Assembly: GCF_028765545.1 (NCBI RefSeq)
Contig: NZ_JARACP010000006.1
Location: forward strand, 1-64,000
DNA from: Aliivibrio sp. S4MY1
GTDB taxonomy: Bacteria > Pseudomonadota > Gammaproteobacteria > Enterobacterales > Vibrionaceae
Length of the DNA: 64,000 bases
Reading direction: 5' to 3'
A program made the translations under genes and the position numbers. This document shows positions 60,133-64,000 of the stretch, piece after piece. The notes below the pieces were generated by a model that saw only the letters and a list, made by a program, of their open reading frames with translations, did not search any database and was not told where the DNA came from. Position 1 is the first letter of the stretch. Each line of letters starts with the position of its first letter.

Positions 60133-60909
60133 TTATCTTTTACCAACTTTTTCAATAAATCGATTTATGATTCGATAAATGGTTTCTGGTTTTTCTGCAT
60201 GTAACCAATGACCGGTACCGCTTACTATATGGGCCTTAGCATTTGGAAATTGTGCCATTATGCTATTTTGGTGTTCGGGGAGAATGTAGTCAGAATTCTC
60301 TCCTTTTACAAATAGGACATTGCCTGTGAATGGAGTGATGTTATTCCAACCAATTATATGATGATAGTTTTCCAATAAAGCAGCAACATTAAAACGAAGA
60401 GATAGAAACTCGTCTCTTTTATATAACGATTTACTTAAAAATTGACGAACACCTGGCTCTATAATGGAAGTAGCAAGTAGTGCATCGGCTTCTTTTCTCG
60501 TTTTAGGTGGCGATTGAATAACTTGGTGTAACCCAGCAAATACAGCATCGTGTTTTCGTTCAGGGTAAGCAATAGGAGCCATATCTAATACAATTAGCGA
60601 CTTAATTAGATCTGGTTTTTGATCTGCTATAGCCATTGCTACTTTTCCGCCCATAGAATGACCAATAATATGAGCTGATGAGATTGATAAATGAGCGAGT
60701 AATTGGATAACATCAGATGCAAGCAAAGGGTAAGAGTGATCTTCTGAGTGGAAAGAAAGTCCATGATTACGAAGATCAATGCTGATCACTCGATATTGAT
60801 TTTCGAGCTGTCGAGCAAGTAAACCAAGGTTATCTAAGTTACCAAATAAGCCATGTATTAGGATCAAAGGATCCCCATTTCCTTGTTCTTTATAGTTAAG
60901 CTGCTTCAT
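60133..60909 (-). CDS. ybfF: Alpha/beta-hydrolase YbfF
   Basis: 258 residues. Nucleophile elbow GHSMGG, oxyanion region LIHGLFGN, catalytic His in GTGHWLHAEKP. E. coli YbfF hydrolyses short acyl-CoA and palmitoyl-CoA esters; physiological role uncertain. Divergent from seqA, the same arrangement as in E. coli. Confidence 0.92.
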   Translation of the reverse strand: MKQLNYKEQGNGDPLILIHGLFGNLDNLGLLARQLENQYRVISIDLRNHGLSFHSEDHSYPLLASDVIQLLAHLSISSAHIIGHSMGGKVAMAIADQKPDLIKSLIVLDMAPIAYPERKHDAVFAGLHQVIQSPPKTRKEADALLATSIIEPGVRQFLSKSLYKRDEFLSLRFNVAALLENYHHIIGWNNITPFTGNVLFVKGENSDYILPEHQNSIMAQFPNAKAHIVSGTGHWLHAEKPETIYRIINRFIEKVGKR

Positions 60910-61003
60910 TTTTCTTTTTTGTGATAGGTTTGTCGTAGAGTATCACGATTATACAATGTATAATCGTGCCTTCATAAATAGATTATAGAATACGAACCAT
61001 ATA

Positions 61004-61552
61004 ATGAAGACAATTGAAGTAGACGAAGAACTATACCGCTTTATTGCGAGCCAAACTCAACACATCGGTGAAAGTGCCTCTGATATTTTACGTCGCCTCT
61101 TAATGCAATCATCTCCTTTAGACTCTGTTATTTCTGTATCAACACCTGTTGAAGTTCAGAAAAAAGGCATTGTAGTCAGTAAAGATGCAGGTAAAGAGAC
61201 ATCAGTAGATCGCGTTAAAGCGGTACGTACCTTATTAATCTCTGATGAATTTTCAGCATTAGATAAAGCAATTGATCGTTTCTTAACGGTGCTTTCAGAA
61301 TTATATAAAATTGACTCAAAAGCTTTCTCTGAAGCGACAGAAGTTAAGGGAAGAACTCGAGTTTATTTTGCAGACAATCAAGACACATTGATTGCAAGTG
61401 GTAAAACAACTAAGCCTCGTGAAATTAACGGCACTCCATTTTGGGTTATCACAAACACCAATACTAATCGCAAGCGCCACATGGTTGAATTGTTGATGGA
61501 GCGTATGGGTTTCCATCATGATTTGACAGAAAAAGTGTGTGCGGCGATTTAA
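61004..61552 (+). CDS. seqA: Replication initiation negative regulator SeqA
   Basis: 182 residues. N-terminal multimerization domain (MKTIEVDEELYRFIASQTQHIGESASDILRRLL), a flexible linker, and C-terminal domain that binds hemimethylated GATC pairs. Sequesters oriC after initiation. In the seqA-pgm pair, as in E. coli; pgm begins 36 nt later. The presence of seqA implies a Dam methylation system elsewhere. Confidence 0.96.
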   Translation: MKTIEVDEELYRFIASQTQHIGESASDILRRLLMQSSPLDSVISVSTPVEVQKKGIVVSKDAGKETSVDRVKAVRTLLISDEFSALDKAIDRFLTVLSELYKIDSKAFSEATEVKGRTRVYFADNQDTLIASGKTTKPREINGTPFWVITNTNTNRKRHMVELLMERMGFHHDLTEKVCAAI

Positions 61553-61588
61553 TTTTTTGAGTCATAATTTGTCACAAGGAATCGTCAA

Positions 61589-63235
61589 ATGGCTATACAT
61601 CCTCGCGCTGGGCAAAAAGCTCAGCAAGAAGATTTACACAATATCCCAGCATTAGTTTCTAATTATTTTTTACTAGAGCCTAATGCATCTAATCCAGATC
61701 AAAAAGTGCAATTTGGTACTTCTGGTCACCGCGGTACATCTGATAAAGCAAGTTTTAATCAGCATCATATTTGGGCTATTGCTCAGGCTGTTGCTGATGT
61801 ACGTAAAGAAAATGGCGTAACAGGGCCGCTTTTTTTAGGTAAAGATACGCACGCTCTATCTGAGCCAGCATTTACCTCTACCATTGAAGTGCTTGTGGCT
61901 AATGGTGTTGAAGTTATTATTCAAGAAGATAATGGTTACACTCCAACGCCAGGTATTTCTCATGCAATTTTAACTCATAATATTCAATCTGATAAAAAAG
62001 CAGACGGTATTGTAATCACCCCTTCGCATAATCCTCCTCAAGATGGTGGGATCAAATATAATCCGACACATGGTGGTCCAGCTGAAGGCGAGTTAACTAC
62101 GGCTATTGAAGACCAAGCAAATGCTTATATCGCGAATGAGTTGAATGGTGTGAAACGCATTGCGATCAATGAAGCAATGAAATCTGATCTGGTTAAGCAG
62201 GTGGATTTAGTGAAGCCATATATTGATGATCTTAAAAATGTTATCAATATTGATGCGATTCAAAAAGCGAATCTAAAATTAGGTGTAGATCCATTAGGTG
62301 GCTCAGGTATTGAATACTGGCGTCAAATTGGTCAAGCATTTGAGCTGAACTTAACACTCGTAAGTGAAGCAATTGATCCATCATTCCAGTTTATGTCGTT
62401 AGATAAAGACGGTGTAGTGCGCATGGATTGTTCTTCGCCTTATGCAATGGCGGGTTTGTTATCATTAAAAGATGATTACGATTTAGCGTTTGGTAATGAT
62501 CCTGATTATGATCGTCATGGTATTGTAACGCCATCAGGCTTAATGAATCCAAATCATTATTTAGCGGTATGCATTGATTATTTATACCGTAATCGACCAG
62601 AGTGGAAGCCAGAAGTTGCTGTTGGTAAAACATTAGTATCTTCAGCGATTATTGATAAAGTCGTTGCTGATCTTGAACGTAATTTATGTGAAGTTCCAGT
62701 TGGCTTTAAGTGGTTTGTTGATGGACTGTACAATGGCAGTTTAGGCTTTGGTGGAGAAGAGAGTGCGGGAGCATCTTTCTTACGTTTTGATGGTACACCT
62801 TGGTCAACAGATAAAGATGGTATTCTTTTATGTTTACTTGCGGCTGAAATTACCGCGGTAACAGGCATGAACCCACAAGAATATTACAATAAACTTGCAG
62901 CTCAACACGGTGAATCAAGTTACAACCGTATTCAAGCAGTAGCAAATAAAGCGCAAAAAGCAGTATTAAGCAAATTATCTCCAGAGATGGTTTCTGCTAC
63001 AACGCTTGCTGGTGATGAAATTACGGCTCGATTAACGCATGCTTCAGGTAATGGTGCAGCGATTGGCGGGTTAAAAGTGACAACTGAAAATGGTTGGTTT
63101 GCTGCTCGTCCATCAGGCACAGAAGAGATCTATAAGATTTACTGTGAAAGCTTTAAAGGTGCAGAGCATTTAGCATTGATTGAGCAAGAAGCTCAAGAAA
63201 TTGTAAGCAACGTATTTAAAGACGCAGGCTTGTAA
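61589..63235 (+). CDS. pgm: Alpha-D-phosphoglucomutase
   Basis: 548 residues. Converts glucose 1-phosphate to glucose 6-phosphate. Phosphoserine loop [15 protein letters not shown], metal loop [10 protein letters not shown], sugar-binding [10 protein letters not shown] and phosphate-binding [15 protein letters not shown]. Co-directional with seqA. Ends in a terminator. Confidence 0.95.
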   Translation: MAIHPRAGQKAQQEDLHNIPALVSNYFLLEPNASNPDQKVQFGTSGHRGTSDKASFNQHHIWAIAQAVADVRKENGVTGPLFLGKDTHALSEPAFTSTIEVLVANGVEVIIQEDNGYTPTPGISHAILTHNIQSDKKADGIVITPSHNPPQDGGIKYNPTHGGPAEGELTTAIEDQANAYIANELNGVKRIAINEAMKSDLVKQVDLVKPYIDDLKNVINIDAIQKANLKLGVDPLGGSGIEYWRQIGQAFELNLTLVSEAIDPSFQFMSLDKDGVVRMDCSSPYAMAGLLSLKDDYDLAFGNDPDYDRHGIVTPSGLMNPNHYLAVCIDYLYRNRPEWKPEVAVGKTLVSSAIIDKVVADLERNLCEVPVGFKWFVDGLYNGSLGFGGEESAGASFLRFDGTPWSTDKDGILLCLLAAEITAVTGMNPQEYYNKLAAQHGESSYNRIQAVANKAQKAVLSKLSPEMVSATTLAGDEITARLTHASGNGAAIGGLKVTTENGWFAARPSGTEEIYKIYCESFKGAEHLALIEQEAQEIVSNVFKDAGL

Positions 63236-63265
63236 TTTTTTAACATTATTAGATTAATTGTTCTT

Positions 63266-63293
63266 AAAGCAGCGCATGTCGCTGCTTTTTTAT
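63266..63293 (+). terminator. Terminator of pgm
   Basis: AAAGCAGCG/CGCTGCTTT around CATGT, followed by T-run. Confidence 0.9.
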
Positions 63294-63328
63294 TATTGTC
63301 AGAATTTAAGATAAACAGGTAGGTAGTA

Positions 63329-64000
63329 GTGAATAATTTTCAGTTAGAGCAGCTATTAAATAAAGAACTTAACCCTCAGTTAATTAAAGATTATTGCCCA
63401 AATGGATTACAAGTCGAAGGCAAGCCTGAAGTAAAAAAAATAATTACAGGTGTAACCGCTTCACAAGCATTAATTGATGCTGCAATCGAAAAAAATGCCG
63501 ATGCATTGCTAGTTCATCATGGTTATTTTTGGAAGGGTGAAAGCGAGTCAATTAAAGGAATGAAAGGTAATCGTATTCGCTCGTTAATTAAAAATGATAT
63601 TAATTTATTGGCTTATCATCTTCCTTTAGATATTCACCCGACACTTGGTAATAATGCTGAATTAGCACGTTTATTTTCGATTGCAAATGTAGAAGGCCTA
63701 GAGCCAACTCCTCAATCTATTTCAATGAAAGGAGAGTTTGAGGTTGCATTATCTGGTAAAGAATTAAGTTTACGAATAGAACAAGTATTGAATAGAACCC
63801 CTTTACATATCACCCCTGATGTTGATAAAGAAATAAAAACAGTCGCTTGGTGTTCAGGTGGTGGGCAGGACTATATTGAGCTCGCAGCGCAGCAAGGCAT
63901 TGATGCATTTATTTCAGGTGAAATTTCAGAAAGAACAACCTATATAGCTCGAGAATTAGGAATTCATTATTTTGCCGCGGGTCATCACGCGACTGAGCGC
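63329..64000 (+). CDS. ybgI: NIF3/YbgI family metal-binding protein, partial
   Basis: Begins at a GTG (63329) with AGGTAG before it and stays open for 224 codons to the window edge without a stop; E. coli YbgI has 247 residues, so about 20-25 are missing. NIF3 features: DYCPNGLQVEG near residue 25, ADALLVHHGYFW with paired histidines for the dimetal centre, LAYHLPLDIH, and FAAGHHATER at the edge. E. coli YbgI has been annotated as a GTP cyclohydrolase-type or radiation-response protein; the reaction is not settled. Confidence 0.92.
   Translation, partial: MNNFQLEQLLNKELNPQLIKDYCPNGLQVEGKPEVKKIITGVTASQALIDAAIEKNADALLVHHGYFWKGESESIKGMKGNRIRSLIKNDINLLAYHLPLDIHPTLGNNAELARLFSIANVEGLEPTPQSISMKGEFEVALSGKELSLRIEQVLNRTPLHITPDVDKEIKTVAWCSGGGQDYIELAAQQGIDAFISGEISERTTYIARELGIHYFAAGHHATER

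Overview
The window looks like ordinary core chromosome from a Vibrionaceae gamma-proteobacterium, most likely Aliivibrio (Vibrio) fischeri or a close relative. Three things point there: the AT-rich composition; gene blocks typical of this family (divergent htpG and toxRS, lolB-ispE-prs, hemA-prfA-prmC-sirB2-sirB1-kdsA, tig-clpP-clpX-lon-hupB-ppiD, nagAC divergent from nagE, glnS-fur-fldA-ybfF-seqA-pgm); and a chemoreceptor whose position and ligand domain match the amino-acid receptor VfcA of V. fischeri. This assignment rests on recognition of protein families and gene order, not on a database search. I see no prophage, transposon, CRISPR array or island.

Layout. 1-2.3 kb: the start of a tRNA operon (Leu, Met) and its promoter, then ychF and pth. 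2.4-5 kb: lolB-ispE-prs on the minus strand. 5.1-10.5 kb: hemA-prfA-prmC-sirB2-sirB1-kdsA on the plus strand. 10.5-15.4 kb: nitrite assimilation (nirB, nirD, a formate/nitrite channel) and the siroheme gene cobA. 15.5-17.5 kb: a chemoreceptor behind a sigma-28 promoter. 17.8-19.8 kb: a lipoprotein 5'-nucleotidase and a lone tRNA-Pro. 19.8-23.6 kb: a copper-efflux cluster (copA, an undescribed 24-residue membrane ORF, copG) divergent from cueR. 23.7-25.7 kb: cnoX/ybbN, another tiny membrane ORF, and ybbO. 25.8-29.2 kb: the proVWX betaine transporter. 29.5-34.8 kb: yfcH, yfcE, toxRS, htpG. 35-45.9 kb: adk, hemH, tig, clpP, clpX, lon, hupB, ppiD, comEA, largely protein folding and quality control. 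46-50 kb: a peptide transporter, rfaH and asnB. 50.2-56.2 kb: a cation antiporter and the GlcNAc genes nagC, nagA, nagE. 56.3-64 kb: glnS, fur, a probably acquired hotdog-fold gene, fldA, a DUF2788 protein, ybfF, seqA, pgm and a partial ybgI.

How the genes work together. The nir genes make a siroheme enzyme and cobA supplies its cofactor branch point, with an FNR-like site upstream. CueR sits opposite a copA promoter with the 19-bp spacer typical of MerR activators. nagE imports GlcNAc as the 6-phosphate, NagA deacetylates it and NagC represses, with candidate NagC and CRP sites in the shared intergenic region. Heat-shock-like promoters precede htpG and lon.

I found no large unknown system. 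The most interesting unexplained items are the small membrane ORFs at 20372-20446 and 24665-24730, possible switching structure in the tig leader, a G.U-rich hairpin upstream of asnB, and a possible early-stop frameshift site in copA. Several start codons were moved from the longest reading frame on the basis of family length and ribosome-binding sites; each is noted.
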